Source: Akanthomyces muscarius
Lineage: Eukaryota; Ascomycota; Sordariomycetes; Hypocreales; Cordycipitaceae
Length of the DNA stretch: 64,000 nucleotides
Assembly: GCF_028009165.1 (NCBI RefSeq)
Contig: NC_079243.1
Span: 248,001 to 312,000, forward strand
Direction of reading: 5' to 3'
Below are positions 11,487 to 23,004 of the stretch, in pieces. Numbering within the stretch: position 1 is the first letter of the stretch; every line of letters begins with the position of its first letter. A program made the translations under genes and the position numbers. The notes under the pieces are model-generated. The model had not been told where the DNA came from and made no database searches. It saw only the letters and a list, made by a program, of their open reading frames with translations.

Positions 11487-11884
11487 GAAGGGCGAAACAA
11501 ATGTCACACTTTTTAGTTAACAAGAATAATAGTGGCAGCCATTTTAGCCTGCGACGTAGCGCCGCCGGAAACCTCCAAGGTACCCGAGACTCTCTAGTGG
11601 GGTAAATGTGCGATTGAACTCGGCCGTTACTTTGCCATATATGCATCAGTTGTTGCTCTGTCACAACAGAATTTCGCTTCGGCGATGGAGTGGAGATCTT
11701 TTTCCCTCCCTGAGCATTTTTCTGATTAGAAATATGGCGTCTAATCAGTTACTGCCTATGCAGTCTTTTTTTTGCCCAAGGAAAAAACATGGTACAGGGT
11801 ACCAAATGACTCTAGCGGCCAGATCGAGATCCACCATTTTTTTAATAAGTCAACTAGCAAAAGAGTGACACTTGAAACGCCTTT

Positions 11885-13663
11885 CTCTGCTACATTTTCT
11901 TCAATGCCGATCTAGTACAGAGACGCATTGATGCCAATGGCGGAGCCATAGCTTTTGTAGACGACTTCACAGCCTGGGTCACTGGCCCGACGGCACACAG
12001 CAACCGAGACAAGATCAAGGCCATCGTGGAAGAGGCGCTGGACTGGGAAAAAAGAAGCGGCGCGACATTTGAGACAGACAAAACAACTATTATCCACTTT
12101 ACCCGCAATGCACGAAAAGCCGACGCCACCCCAGTCATAATCCGAGGGCAGGCAGTAATCCCAAAAGATCACGTCAGGATTCTGGGTGTCATCATGGACT
12201 CGCGCCTAAAGTACAAGCAACACATCGCACGAGCGTCGACAAAAGGACTCGAAGCAGCCATGGAATTGAAACGACTGAGAGGACTTTCTTCTATGACAGC
12301 AAGACAACTGTTCACATCCACGGTGGTTCCGCTAGTCGACTACGCGTCGAGTGTGTGGATGCATGCATATCAGGACAAATTAGTTGGACCTATCAACCGG
12401 GTTCAGAAGGCGGGCGCACAAGCGATTGTAGGGACATTTCTCAAGGTCGCGACAGCAGTGGCAGAGGCGGAAGCTAGTCTGGTGAGCGCTGGAGAGAGAC
12501 TTTGGAAGAGAGTGATTAAAACGTGGTTGACGATACACTCGTTACCGGACACGAACCCGTTACGCCGACTCACGGCGCGCATGAAGAAACTGTACCCTGC
12601 GTTCCGATCGCCTCTGTACCAAGTAACGCGCAAGCTGCGAGGTGTGCCGGCGGAGGAGCTGGAATCTATTCAACCGTTTACAATCGAGCCGTGGAGAGAG
12701 CGGATCGGAACCGTGGAAAGCGAGACCAGAGAAGGCGGTCCTGCGCTAGGAGAAGCCATTATGGCCACGAGCAGCTCCGCGCGTAACGGGGTAGTTGGAG
12801 TGGGTGGAGCGATTCAAAGTTCAAGTTCGATACAACGCAGTGCGCAACGACAGACTTTCTCGTTTACGCTTGGGCCAAGGGCAGAGCAGAGCCCATACTC
12901 AGGAGCGTTGGCGGCCATAGCATATGTGCTGCGACACATACCGAGTGGTTGCAAGCGTGCATCGATCCTGACAAGAAACAAAGCTGCGGTGCAATCATTG
13001 AAGAGTCCACACCAGCAGTCGGGACAAGAATTTATGCGTTGCATATACGACTCGATACGGGATCAACAAGAAAATGGAGTGTCCATTTCGATTATCTGGA
13101 ACCCGACAGAGAGCGACGATGAGCTCCTTAACGTGGCGAAGAGAAAAGCGAAGGACGCCACTCGGCAAGGAGCGCAAGCCGAACAACAATTCCCCAAGAT
13201 GCTCTCCACCACCTTTAACATCGAGAAGCGAAAGCTCAGGGCAGAAAGACATATCCCAGAGAATGTGGGAAGATACTCGAAAAGCATTGACACAGCCTTG
13301 CCTGGTGAACACACGAGAGGACTGTACGAAGATCTACCATGGAGTGAACGGACAGTTCTGGCTCAGCTCAGGACCTACATGATCAGGCTGAATGGATACC
13401 TCCACCAGATAAGGGCAGTGCCGTCAAGCCAATGTGCTTGCGGACTCGAACGCGAAACGATTAAACACTTTCTCTTCCGGTGTCCGAAATGGGAGGCACA
13501 TCGAAAGGAGATGACAGAATGCACCGATACACAACGAGGCAACGTTTCGTTCTACGTCGGCGGGAAATCTCCGTTCGATGGAGCAAAGTGGAAACCCAAC
13601 AGGACAGCAGTCAGGGCCACGATCCGATTCGCGGTGGCCACTGGCCGATTGAACAATGACTAG
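11885..13663 (+). pseudogene. LINE ORF2 C-terminal half: reverse transcriptase core to RNase H-like and zinc motif
   Basis: The open frame enters at FFNADLVQ and contains the RT catalytic box AFVDDF, then the thumb (RILGVIMDSRLKYKQH, STVVPLVDYASSVW). An RNase H-like region and a closing Cys/His motif (CACGLE..HFLFRC) follow. The RNase H start reads ATSSSARNG where TDGSARNG is normal, so the first catalytic Asp is lost. The motif with the later acidic residues is also eroded (IWNPTESDDE). About 300 residues of RT between the 7985 break and this point are absent. The protein frame is otherwise long and open, ending TAG at 13663. Confidence 0.85.
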
Positions 13664-13990
13664 GAACACCAACACCAACAGCATCGCGTTAACCTGCCGT
13701 AGCAAAATCGCACAATCGTGTCGCTGATAACAGGCGCCGCTTCAGCCGCCGTAGATAGGACGCTGAACACTTGGGGAAACGCCTCCAAGCAGCTATTTAA
13801 TACACAGCACCGCACGAGAATACGTGCTACCAGGGAAGAAACAAGAATGGAAACAGGCAAGGGAGGATGATCGCTTATGGGCTTGCAGGAGGCAAAGACT
13901 AATTTTGGACGTGTACAAGCACCCTAGCTAGTGAGCCCTATTGGCAGAATTGCCACCGGGCGTAATAAACAAAGTGAAGTGAAGTGTACA
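13664..13990 (+). mobile_element. probable LINE 3' untranslated region and short repeat tail
   Basis: Non-coding sequence follows the ORF2 stop and runs to GGGCGTAATAAACAAA, then a short run of AGTGA units near 13975-13988. Tad/I-like elements usually end in a short tandem tail rather than long poly(A), which fits. The exact element end cannot be fixed without another copy. Confidence 0.5.
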
Positions 13991-14139
13991 GAGGGCATTT
14001 GCCAATTTCGCGGCGTTTGGCGAAATGGCGGTATCCAGCGTCATGAGTCGCACCTTCGAGATCCTTGTGGCAAACGTAGCTGCGAAACGATATCAGCAAG
14101 CGTTTCGTTCAATGTAGAGCCGATGAACATAGTACCATT

Positions 14140-14310
14140 TTGTGGACTTGTGGACTTGTGAACTAGTGGGCGATGGACGGTGGACAAGTCGACTTGTGGA
14201 CGAGTGGACGATGGACAAATCGACTAACGGACGACTAGGCTAGTTGACGATGGACAAATCGATCAGTGGACAGTGGGCTAGTGGACAAGTTGACAGGTCG
14301 GCAAGTCGAC
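14140..14310 (+). repeat. degenerate minisatellite, GTGGACxAGTCGAC-like units
   Basis: About 170 bp of imperfect short units such as GTGGACTTGTGGAC, GGACAAGTCGACTTG and GGACAAATCGA, with variable spacing. No coding frame. A single related GTGGACGATG motif recurs near 14661 and GTGGACGG near 14679. Confidence 0.7.
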
Positions 14311-15300
14311 AAGCAGAATGCAGGCACGATGAACCCATGCATGGCTGCAGCTAATAAGCCACTAACGAGCGTCGATGGTGGCGGATCGAGTACAGAGGTG
14401 GACAGGCTGAAAATCATCGCTAAAAGAGGGAGCAGCTACGAGGCCGCTGATGTGCTAGCTGCAACAGGCTAGGCTCAAAAGCACCAACTAGAAACCCACT
14501 ACGCATGGTTCGGGCTGTCCGCAGATCGTCGCGTCAAATGTGACAATAGGCCACGGAGAAAAGGGGAAACTAAATGGACGAACAAGCATAATCTTGACGA
14601 AGGAGGCACACGACTAGCAACACTCCCCTCCTACATCATCTGGTAAATGAAAGGGGAGAAAGTGGACGATGTCGTCTAGTGGACGGAGCAAAAAGGCGCC
14701 AGCGAGGAGGCGGCGGGCCAACTACGAAGAGGGCTCTCAGCATGATGCCAAGCCTGGTCGCAAAGCAAAAGTTGACAGGTGGTATCACAATGGAGGCTTG
14801 GAAAGCTTGACGCCACCAACGCGCCGAGAAGAAGCGAATGGACATATGGGAGGATGTGGACGCAGTAGCAAACACACGCCCCAGGCCAACCGGCTACCAG
14901 CGTTTCCCCCTTCCCCGCGCACAGAGAAGCTACGCTTTCGGCCTGCTGTCGTGTAGTAGTATGTGACAGTGCCGCACCGGCTTACACCGTTCTCCTTTAC
15001 CTTCTCCCTGCGCCACCATGCCGACGGCAGAATTGATTTGTGTTCGCCTGCTCGCAATCGCTAGTTTCATTGGAAATCGTCTACAGGCCTCAGCTTCTTC
15101 ACTACCACGCCATGGTGTCCGCCAAAGATTTAGCCTGGCTGCAATTCTGATTAATTACTTATAAAATATACTAATAAAGTATTTAGCCTCTATAGTATAC
15201 TATTTCTATATTATAAAAAGCCCATATATAGTTCGTATGTAGGTCGCTAGCATAAACCTAATTAGAGGCACCTTACTTCTCTTAATGGCTATGATATGCG
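14311..15300. other. intergenic, no supported gene
   Basis: No conserved frame seen. The last 180 bp are very AT-rich with TATA-like runs (TATAAAATATAC), likely the 3' flank of the rhodopsin-like gene on the minus strand. Confidence 0.4.
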
Positions 15301-16437
15301 CTACCTCCGAGTAAGATGTGCCTTGTCACTTTCCATTCTGACCATGGCGAATCCGGACCCATCGTCACTCGAAGCCGCGTGCCCATCGGTTTCGACCCAA
15401 TCCTCAGCATACGATTCAAAAGTCCGCTGTACATATATGCCATCGCTATGTTGCGTCTTATAGTATAAATCGCCAACTGGCACTGGCTCAATCTTGGTGG
15501 TGGTAACAGTTCTTGAGCCGAGCGGATATAACTTTTCAGGGTTAAAGTCATTGTCCATTATGGTTCGAATAGGTTTTATCGTCTTGATATTGCCGACTCT
15601 TCGGGATAGCAATCCGCTAAAGGGAGACACAGAGCCCATGATCAACGCAATGCACGTCTCGACGGTGCTCCAGACTGTGAGCCCAACCAGGTCAACATTG
15701 ACGTCGACGAGAATTTGCGTCATCCGCACGATTGACACGCAGACTATCAGGAGGCTCAGAGTAAACATGAACCCCAGGGCAATCTTTTTGCGCTTGTCCA
15801 AGTTCATCAGGGGCAGAACAGACAGGGGCAGAGTCACGATGAGTATGTCGGTGGCAATATCCAGAGCCGTCGAAAATAAGATATTGAACCGCTGGCGATA
15901 CAGATCGAGACCAGTTGTGCATCTGCCTGAATGAGGATAATCGGATGGAGTGTGGCAGGAGACGATGTTTGATACACCGCAGGCGACGAACGCCAATATC
16001 ACAATTATCGTGAAGAGTATCCACATGATTCTTCGCGTCTTGAAAGGACTGACGAGTTGGTTGCAGAAAGAGAGCAAACTGGCCTTGACGCACCAAAGAC
16101 AAACCCAAAACAGGTTTATACTGGCAAATTGCCACTTCGCAAGCTCGAGTAGCTGCGAGTTCCTCATTTCCGAGTCTGGGTCGACTTGGCCTTCTGTTGT
16201 CGCTGCCGTGTACCAAAGGGATTTTTGTTGCAGCATCTCAAGTATGCACATGACCAGCATGGAAGCCCATGCCAGTATCATCCAAACATCGTCCAATTTT
16301 ATCCGGCCATAGTTGTATGTGCGAAGAAATATGCGAGACGCCACAAAAACGCTAGCGGTGCCGAAGCAGACCCAGACGATGGCAGTCAGTTCGGCACGGT
16401 GAATGTGCTTCGCGTCGTCCAGGTCTGGCACACCCAT
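15301..16437 (-). CDS. seven-helix rhodopsin-domain (Pth11-like) integral membrane protein
   Basis: A single uninterrupted exon of 378 codons starts at ATG 16437. Seven hydrophobic helices are visible between residues about 15 and 280. The loop holds the family signature LELAKWQFASINLFWVCLWCVKASLL, and ATDILIVTLPLSVL follows CTTGLDLYRQRFNILFSTALD. The cytoplasmic tail (about 95 residues) is polar. This is the large fungal rhodopsin-like family to which Pth11-type receptors are related; members sense surfaces or nutrients, but most lack tested ligands. No CFEM domain precedes the helices. The gene looks intact, unlike most neighbours. Confidence 0.88.
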   Translation of the reverse strand: MGVPDLDDAKHIHRAELTAIVWVCFGTASVFVASRIFLRTYNYGRIKLDDVWMILAWASMLVMCILEMLQQKSLWYTAATTEGQVDPDSEMRNSQLLELAKWQFASINLFWVCLWCVKASLLSFCNQLVSPFKTRRIMWILFTIIVILAFVACGVSNIVSCHTPSDYPHSGRCTTGLDLYRQRFNILFSTALDIATDILIVTLPLSVLPLMNLDKRKKIALGFMFTLSLLIVCVSIVRMTQILVDVNVDLVGLTVWSTVETCIALIMGSVSPFSGLLSRRVGNIKTIKPIRTIMDNDFNPEKLYPLGSRTVTTTKIEPVPVGDLYYKTQHSDGIYVQRTFESYAEDWVETDGHAASSDDGSGFAMVRMESDKAHLTRR

Positions 16438-17498
16438 TGCGGTGATGTCGATACGAAGTTGTATTTATGAGCCGGCCAGGATGTACGTGTTGAAATGCGA
16501 AGCCAAAAACAAAACAACAAACATTAGAGAAAAAGCGGCTTCCAGCTAATCTCTCTCATGCAGGACAGCCGTCGCGGCATTCGAGTCGACACACCGGCAG
16601 TAGCGAGAACGTGGTCGAGAGGTTGGCACAAAATTTGGCGCAGGAGCTAATGGAGGGTACCGCGTGGCGGAAGTCTAGAATATATATCAGAGGGCCGGCA
16701 GTCGGCTTGAGCGACCGCGGTGCGTGGACTATGAACTAGCAGAGCGAAGCCGGAAAACTGTTAGGTAATACGTGAGACGCCACATGCGCATGGCATGGCG
16801 ATCAGTCCCTTAGAAGGTGTTGGGAACAGGCATGATTCGTGAAGAATATTACTTGCAGCGCCCCTGACCGCACTACAGAACTGCCGGCCTAATCAAGTAA
16901 AGGAGGCATGGGTTCCTCAGTGCTAGCGGCTGAGTGGCGTACAGGCACCACCACACACCCTGCAAGAACATGATGATAAGGGCTAGTCCGTTTCAAAAAA
17001 AAAAACCAGTCGACGCAGTTCTTCGTCGAAATCTGACATGCTGTAAGCTGACGCGAAAGAAAAAAAAAGATCTATCGTCCCGAACGGTGCATAGTATCGT
17101 CGCGGCTGATGGTGGCTGACGAGTCTTGGCAATCGCAGCTAGATCTTGGCTACTATTGTCGCTGCCAGCGTTTCCCTGCTCAGTTGAGCAGGGGATCATA
17201 GCCTCTGATTGGCTGATTCCTCATTTATGTAAGCGTACAATCTATATAGTTAAAACGGTGGTTGAGACACCTCTTTCCTAGTTACTAGATACATCATCAA
17301 TTCCACAGTCTGTAACCTTCATACGCGATTCCGCTAGTGATATCACAGAGAAAGCAATTAACTCTGTACTTCCAACAACTATGACTACACGTGCCACGCA
17401 CCCACCCAAGGTGGGTGCTGTATAGTAGCGCGGCCAGTAGGCCTCCGCGGCCACCTTTTTGAACACAACAACTTCGACACGCGATAACTTTGCCAATA
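16438..17498. other. intergenic, no supported gene
   Basis: Probable promoter of the rhodopsin-like gene at its left end. Two short A-runs lie near 16996 and 17061. No domain-bearing frame is seen. Confidence 0.4.
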
Positions 17499-17784
17499 AT
17501 GACTTCTTTATCCTCAAAAAAAGAAGACACTATAAAAGAGTGTTTATCTTTCATAGAGAAAAATCCCAGCTTCCCAATCGCGAAGGCGGCGCGTGAATTC
17601 GGTATTTCGCGTGGTACCCTTCGTCGACCTCCAAGGAACCGGACCGCGTCAACCACAACCCTCGCCCCAAGCCAAGTTACAACCGGCTGAAGAAAAAAGT
17701 CTTTTAGATATAATTTATCGCCTTGATAATCTGAATCTTTCGGTTACAAAAAAATGGATTACAAACGCGGCTAAAAACTACTAG
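17499..17784 (+). pseudogene. pogo/Fot1-type transposase N-terminal fragment, frameshifted
   Basis: From ATG 17499 the frame reads KEDTIKECLSFIEKNP then IAKAAREFGISRGTLRR, the psq-type helix-turn-helix found at the start of pogo/Fot transposases. A frame change near 17650-17690 leads to AEEKSLLDIIYRLDNLNLS and KKWITNAA, the start of the second (CENP-B-like) DNA-binding domain. The DDE catalytic part is absent. This is a dead remnant of a Tc1/mariner-superfamily element. Confidence 0.8.
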
Positions 17785-18111
17785 TAAAGGAACTTATCTC
17801 GGAACGGCTCTATATGGGCTTATGCTCACGCCTTCTAGCCGTAAGCCTTTAGTCTACTCTGGCCAACTACGAGGCTGGGGCGCCGATAATGCCGTAGTTA
17901 TTGGCTGCCGCACAATCCCTTAGGAAGCAGCCGGTAAGATGAATTTGCTGTACGACGAATGTTTGCAATTGATTGAAAAGCTCTTCCAAGGGCATACCGA
18001 TGTCTAGAAGAATCTGATTGAGTACAAGAGCCCTCCGCTTTCGAAATTCTGCAGGACCTTGGTTCAACCCAATTACTTCCGGGATACCACTGCCGCGATG
18101 GAAACCCCTAG
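17785..18111. other. spacer, no supported gene
   Basis: A 66-codon minus-strand frame (17867-18067) is open but has no recognisable domain. It could be 3' UTR of the next gene. Confidence 0.35.
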
Positions 18112-19621
18112 TTACAGAAGCAGGCCCAAAATCAGAAGCTGCACAGTCATGAGCCCTCCGCTAGCATATCTGGACATTGAGGCCGCTTTAGATGTCTTTG
18201 GGATTATTGGTACCCCGGCCGAGCTTGTCATGGGTGTGGCGTCTGCTGGCGATGGTTTTGTGGTATAGACTTCGCGACTCGCAGTCGCCTTTCGCCCGTC
18301 GCTGGCAGCGCCTTTATCACCCCCCTCGACCTCACCCATGCCGCACTTCAAATCACGGTCTTTCTTCGAAGAAATCAAAATCACATACTGTCCATCTATG
18401 CGATTTAAAGCCTCAGCCTTGATTTTGTGCTGCGATTTGTCAAAGTGCTGGTTTTCCAATGGCTGAAAGCAGGTTGTAGCGGTAGCGTTGACGTCTCTTC
18501 TGGCGACTAGCAGATGCATGGGTCCTGCTTCTTGGTCTGAGATTCGCTCTTGTAACATCTGTTGATTGACTAGCAAGAGGTTAGTTGTATTTCGCTGTAT
18601 GTATAGGTGACTGACTCACTTGGAAAGCTGATGCCCACCGAGATATTGCTGGCCGGCGATGTCGAATTTATCTTCCAAGAAAATGAATCTTAGGACGGAA
18701 TCTGGTTAGAAACTAGTCTTGCCTACTTAAAATGCCTTGTGCGGCTTATGGAAGAGAGTACTCAGCGATTTGTGGGCTTTTGGTATTGCCTGGGCGTCGA
18801 TGCCGAAAGGAATGTCGGCATTGAGGGCAAACGGTTTCGCCGATCGAAACCGTAGTCGCAGCCCGTCGATGAATTCCACTTCTTGAGTATCGTCCGCGCC
18901 CCCAGTGACATTCACCGTCCTAGTTGCGCCCTGGCCATACTGCACAAAAATATTCGCAGTATCTTCGGACTTGCGTCCGAGCAGCATGTACTCTCCGTCG
19001 AGGGAAGTCATCTTGACGATTCGAGTTTTATTCTCACTCCTAGAAACACGGCTCAGCCATCAATTGCTTGAGGTATGTGCCTAATGCAATTCTTACATGT
19101 GCACGTTTCTCTGTGTTTCTGACACAATCCAAGATTTTTGGTCCGCCGCCAGAGTGCCAACATAGGTGTTTGCCAATTGTATACCTTGCTGCACCAGTGC
19201 CTCGGGGTCATATGGCAGCTCAATCTTAGCAATGAGGTCATTTGCTGATTCATTGAACTTGATAACCCAGCTGTATTTTGAAAGATTCACGAAGCCCTCG
19301 CCCGTGCTGCCCGTGACAAAATTGCCAGGCAGCGGCGACGTGTTGTTGGTGACAACCAGGGTATGGTTCTTTGGCGAGAACAGGTCAAGGGCTAGCCCAT
19401 CAACGAAATCCTGATCAGTGCGAGCCATCTATTCGATACTTTATAAGTGGGCTAGAATTGTGACGGTCATCGTGCTTCGTTCTTACCTGCCCAAGAACCG
19501 GAATAACATCGCCGAAGTTTGCCAATTTATCATCCGATTGACCGGCAATCAACAAAGGTAAAGAGAGTAGCAGAAAGTTGCTGCAAAGTACCATTCGCGT
19601 ACAATAAATTTGGCCGAACAT
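18112..19621 (-). CDS. secreted, probably GPI-anchored protein of unknown function
   Basis: Exons read as 19621-19487, 19428-19097, 19039-18762, 18701-about 18630 and about 18569-18112. The first three introns are canonical and keep frame. The last junction is not resolved: the strong GTGAGT donor at 18619 breaks frame, whereas a weaker GTGGGC keeps it. The protein begins with a signal peptide (CSNFLLLSLPLLIAGQS). Its folded part includes KMTSLDGEYMLLGRKS and IAGQQYL. A Ser/Thr/Pro-rich stretch and the hydrophobic end GGLMTVQLLILGLLL follow, the pattern of a GPI attachment signal. I do not recognise the family. Likely cell-wall or surface location. Confidence 0.7.
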
Positions 19622-20305
19622 TGTGTAAGTTCTGTTAGAAAATAAAGCCTGAGGATAGAAGTTCTTCTATGTGAGCTCTTCTGTGTGGTGCCGGCGATCG
19701 TCATATTTGTAGTCTCTGGAGGCGACGATGCGCCTCATTAAACCATCCCTCACCATGAAGGAACTTCAGCCTCGAACTCAACACGTAGCTGGAAGTGCTT
19801 GTTTCCGTAGAGCACCACGGTTTCAACTCAGTCACTGCAAGCTATGGCGTTCTCCTCGATCGTTAATGGGACAAATTTGAATGTACGTTGCAAAATCATA
19901 CCGGGGGTGTGCATAGTCACACTGCAGCTCTTCACTTCAAACAGCTGGTTAATACAGGCCCTCGGGATCTCGGCACCCTCGAAACAAGTGCGTAGGGCCT
20001 GGCTACGCCTTCTGGCTACGCCTTGTGGGGCGCTTTGGTCTCCGACATGCTTCACAGCTCAGTACGCAGCCCCTATCTATGTTTAAAAATAAGCATCGTA
20101 GTGTCAAGGACTTTCTGTTTCATATGCTGGGCAATTGCAAGACAGAGTGGCGTCTTAATTTCCCAGAAGCGCCAACCAAAATATACGAAAGCGTGCGCAG
20201 GTCGGTAGCGAGCCCGTGTTCAGCGTATCTTATGAACGCGAGAACCGTCAAAACCGTTACGTGGTAAAAATGGAAAGTAATAACTTTTCATCCATTTTCA
20301 TTCGC
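19622..20305. other. spacer between GPI-protein gene and MFS gene
   Basis: Holds the promoter side of the GPI-protein gene and the 3' side of the MFS gene. A plus-strand 62-codon frame from 20080 (FKNKHRSVKDFLFHML..) is open but unrecognised. Confidence 0.4.
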
Positions 20306-22442
20306 CTATACTTTTAGACCTATTGCGTCCTTTTGGCGACGGGCTTTTCTCCACTGCATACCGTACATCAACTCAAGACACAACAGCACTCCCATGCCAG
20401 CAGTGAGAATCGCCAACCCCAGAAAGGTCGCAGCAGGTCCGAACGTGCGCAACAAGAGGTCCCCAGCTGCTACCCCCAGGGCGGCCATTCCGCAGCGCAC
20501 CAGATTATTGATTGCCGTTGAGCTCGCGCCTTTCCCCGGACATAGATCCGAAACGAGCGTTGTATTTATGGCAAAAACTGCATTAGACGTGGCAGCAATC
20601 ACAAACTGCAGCACTAGCGGTACCGTAATCCAACCTGCCTTGGAGACCAGAGAGAGCTGGGAGGGCTGAAGCACCGTAAAACCGTAGGCCGCCGTTGCCA
20701 GGCTAAACAATGCAGTGATCCAGGGTGCGTGACGTAGACGAGCATGCTCAATTGGGAAATCCACCGGAATGTCTTTCTTATTCTTGGATGGTGGCGCCGC
20801 AGTTGGGTGTCGCTCGAGGTAAGCCCTCTCCGCCACCAGAAACTCCCGTGTCATAAGTTTGCCGGCAATTACTGAGCCAATAATAGTGCCCAATCCTAGT
20901 CAGTAGAATTAGCATTTAAATATCTCTGTGACAATCAGGAAGACCTACCATTAGGCAAGAATACTACACCAAGAAGCACGTCATCCAAATGGAATAGATC
21001 TTTGAATAACCCTGTCGTTGTGGCCACGACGATGCTCCATACCGAGTACACAGTTCCACCAAAAACCAAACTAACCAGGATATCCTTTTCTCGAAGGAGC
21101 AGTAATGGCTTCAGAAATGTCTTCAAATTTACCTTGGGGCGCGGTGCCAAGGCTTCGGGCTCTTCTGTATTTTGTTTTCCTGTGACAAATCCACTCAAAA
21201 GCGGTCGGTAAATACCTGAAAGTTTGAGAGAGCCGTTACCAGCAATTGTCCGGAGTGTCTCTGGTAGGAAAAGGACAATTATGCCCAGCACAGCTGATGA
21301 CACGATGAGCAGGAAGATGAAGACGGAGCTTGAGATCTGTCAGTAGTCTACTCTAGCTAGGCAAAGTCGCGGTTCTTACGTACCGAAACCCGAAAAAGTT
21401 GGACAGCACACCGCCAATCACGGGTCCAACCGCGATGCTAAAATTTCGAACTGCAGGTCAAAGCTGTTCAGCTTTGGTGCCCTTTTTGCTATTGTATCCA
21501 AGTGAACATACTGGCTTGGTAGAAGCTGATAAATGCACCGCGCTCATCTGGGGTCGCGATGTCCTGAATAACGCCATTTCCTGATGCGATTAGTTTTGAG
21601 GCCATCTTGGAGAAACCCACAACTGTACTGTACCAATGCTAACTGTGGATGCGCTACCAGCTGCCTGAAGCCCTCTGAACACAAGCAAGACGGGAAAATT
21701 TGGCGTAATGCTGAGGACAATGTTGGAGACAATATATACGGAGAAGGAGTATAGATATACTGGTCGACGGCCAATGGTATCGGATAGCGAGCCCCAGAAT
21801 AACGGTGAGATGCCCTGAACTATCAGGTACGATGTAATGGTTAGCCCAACGTCACTGAGGCTAACTTTCAGATCCTGATAATGCTTTAGCGTGATTCAAT
21901 ACTTGCAGTTGGAGAACAGGGTCCGATATTACCTGGGCGATGGCGGATAGCGAGGGCAAGTATATGTTCGAGGACAATCCAGAAAAGAGCCCAGCAATTC
22001 CAATGATGATAACAAGGTACCATTTGACCTTCTTAGGGAACACATGGAATTGCATCTCCAATGGCTCTGCAGACCCAAAATCCTCTGTCTCCTCTGTGTC
22101 TTCCCGCGCGACCGATTCCTTTCCCGCCTCATGTCCTGCTCCTACCCTTGGCGCCGTCAACTGCGTAACTCCGTTTGGCCACAGGCCCCTCTGCCCATAT
22201 TTGTCGTCGCTTCCACCTGCTGAGGAAGCGTTGATGGACTTTCGGTACATCCGGGAAAGCCTGGTTTGAACTTGCCTGTCACGGTGTGGAGGCCACTCTT
22301 GATCATACACGGGATCCGGAATAAAGACTGCCGCAGTATGGCCAGCCGTAACGTATATCCCGCGGCTGACTTCGCGCCATCCTTCAAATGAAGTAAATCT
22401 TCGGGCGGCACGACCAGAGGTCGCGCCGATATAGCTATCCAT
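20306..22442 (-). CDS. MFS drug:H+ antiporter, DHA1/QDR type
   Basis: Six exons can be spliced in frame: 22442-21933, 21874-21634, 21580-21512, 21437-21384, 21328-20949 and 20895-20306. The protein has a long cytoplasmic N-terminus (about 135 residues). Twelve helices follow with the loop signature GSLSDTIGRRPVYLYS, then GNGVIQDIATPDERGAFIS and GPVIGGVLSNFFGFR, and LPETLRTIAGNG after helix 6. These are hallmarks of the QDR/DTR1-like DHA1 branch, exporters of small organic compounds at the plasma membrane. The usual IRNFS stretch before the fourth exon is shortened. No biosynthetic cluster lies beside it. All borders are GT-AG, so the gene is probably functional. Confidence 0.85.
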
Positions 22443-23004
22443 TGCTTCGTCGCGAGCTAGTTGCAGTTGCGGCTACGTACCAGAGTGGAAGAGCAATGCA
22501 GCTTTTGTATACTAGACTAGGCAGGGAAAAAGTGCACAAACAAGAGATATAGTCTTACACGCATAGTGGAGCATGCTGTCAAGAATTAAACCCCACGAGT
22601 CTATATTTTCCGTGCAGTGTTACGCGAACATCCCCCGTTGCAGAAGTGCAACGTCTCATCAACCAGTATGGGAAAGGAGCACCAGATGTAGACCTATTTT
22701 TAGGCCTGACCTGCATAGAGGAAGCCGTGAAAGATAAGCATTCCCAGCAGAACAGATCGTAATTAAGTCATAAACCCTGCTCCGAATACTCCAAAGTTTG
22801 TTTCATGCCAAGCCTATCATCGGAGCTATAAGTGCCCGGGTTTCACTCACGTCTTAGGTGTTACATCCCTGCAGGGTGCGCCAGGAGCTACCTGACTAGC
22901 AACAAGCGCGCGGACATCAGCCGAAGTCTGCAACGGAAACGTGTCGACCAACTCAACCTCAAATTACATTAACTAATTCTCTATTGAATGAATTGTCTTA
23001 TGGC
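22443..23004. promoter_or_regulatory. upstream region of MFS gene
   Basis: No coding frame with domains. As the only spacer 5' of the MFS gene it should hold its promoter. I see no defined binding-site cluster. Confidence 0.35.
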
